64,000 nt of DNA from Fallopia convolvulus (lineage: Eukaryota > Streptophyta > Magnoliopsida > Caryophyllales > Polygonaceae), in assembly GCA_964016875.1 (NCBI GenBank), contig OZ024719.1, forward strand, positions 33,714,679 through 33,778,678, in the 5' to 3' direction. Under the pieces are notes generated by a model. The model saw only the letters and a program-made list of their open reading frames with translations, did no database searches and was not told the origin of the DNA. Position 1 is the first letter of the stretch. Each line of letters starts with the position of its first letter. A program made the translations under genes and the position numbers. Shown piece after piece: positions 63,701-64,000 of the stretch.

Positions 63701-64000
63701 GTGTCAATTTGAGGCTGAATGGTACGAAGATTTTCGTTCCAAAACTTTTACGAGTTTTTTCCATTTTTTTCTTGGATGCGCTACCATGGGCCTAACAAAA
63801 ATATTTTGTACATACACATTCGACCGAACAACAGTTTAGAGCATTTATGGGGAGGATTTCAATTTGAGGCTGAATGGTACGAATATTTCGTACAAGAACT
63901 TTTGCAAGTGTTTTCCATTTTTTTACTTGGATGGGCTAGCATGGGCCAGAGAAAAACATTTTGTACAGACACTTTCCACCATACAACCGTTTTGGCATTT
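57704..64000 (+). repeat. Satellite array S3 with higher-order repeats
   Basis: About 40 monomers of 154-158 bp, continuing S2 across the B3 insertion and running off the window. A distinctive monomer group (with CCTGTATGGTACGAAGATTT, then TTCGTACCGGAACTTTTGCG) recurs with starts near 46855, 58256, 59348 and 62311. The spacings are 3117 bp after subtracting B3 (20 monomers), 1092 bp (7 monomers) and 2963 bp (19 monomers). A second marker recurs at 57886, 58978, 61941 and 63971; the last spacing, 2030 bp, is 13 monomers. Near-identity over kilobases between these blocks shows recent block-wise amplification. Confidence 0.93.

Noticed and set aside
1..64000. CRISPR arrays, operons, bacterial insertion sequences or toxin systems
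   Set aside because: Nothing of this kind is present; all features are of plant nuclear repeat type.

Overview
The window is nuclear DNA of a flowering plant, most likely a eudicot. It is made almost entirely of transposable elements and a tandem satellite, and I find no intact host gene. The plant call rests on Ty3/gypsy elements primed by initiator tRNA-Met, a Cassandra TRIM with 5S-derived LTRs, a MULE with a FAR1-like transposase, LINEs with plant-type ORF1 (DUF4283 plus CCHC) and zf-RVT domains, and a phytocyanin gene fragment. The genus cannot be read from the sequence.

Layout. Positions 1-7689 hold a young Ty3/gypsy element (family A, minus strand) whose left LTR runs off the window. 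It sits in a decayed MULE transposase (7690-8452 and 10673-10831, minus strand), which is also split by a rearranged LTR insertion (family C, 8453-10672, TSD CTAGC). At 11280-12055 lies a Cassandra TRIM with three LTRs. Element B1 (12829-21387, plus strand, TSD TAGCT) is full length, with one nonsense codon between protease and reverse transcriptase. From 21393 to about 28270 the sequence is AT-rich. It contains a possible Pack-type DNA transposon (about 23287-27118) carrying a phytocyanin fragment, a 114-bp tandem repeat, and two inverted copies of a tRNA-headed repeat rich in GGTTCAT.

From about 28273 a tandem satellite appears, with a monomer of about 156 bp. It is first in minus orientation and broken by two LINE fragments sharing one target site (28512-33777) and by a solo LTR (34035-35048, TSD GATAC). 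A 5'-truncated element B4 follows (35276-37660, plus strand), then head-on element B2 (37887-46529, minus strand), which carries one uninterrupted polyprotein of about 1788 residues. The satellite then resumes in plus orientation from 46530 to the window end, interrupted only by element B3 (49420-57698, minus strand, TSD CTATG). Its monomers form higher-order repeats, the clearest having 19 monomers (2963 bp).

Reading as a whole. In families A and B the polyprotein runs through the polypurine tract into the 3' LTR and ends with a TR(A/S)RAKK motif. This resembles the C-terminal CR region of CRM (centromeric) chromoviruses. CRM-like elements of low LTR divergence sitting inside a satellite with higher-order repeats suggest a centromeric or pericentromeric locus. 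That is inference; no chromatin data are available here. The interruptions of the satellite at 28512, 34035 and 49420 have clean target duplications, so its earlier state can be traced. The B4/B2 region lacks duplications and looks rearranged, with opposite satellite orientation on its two sides.
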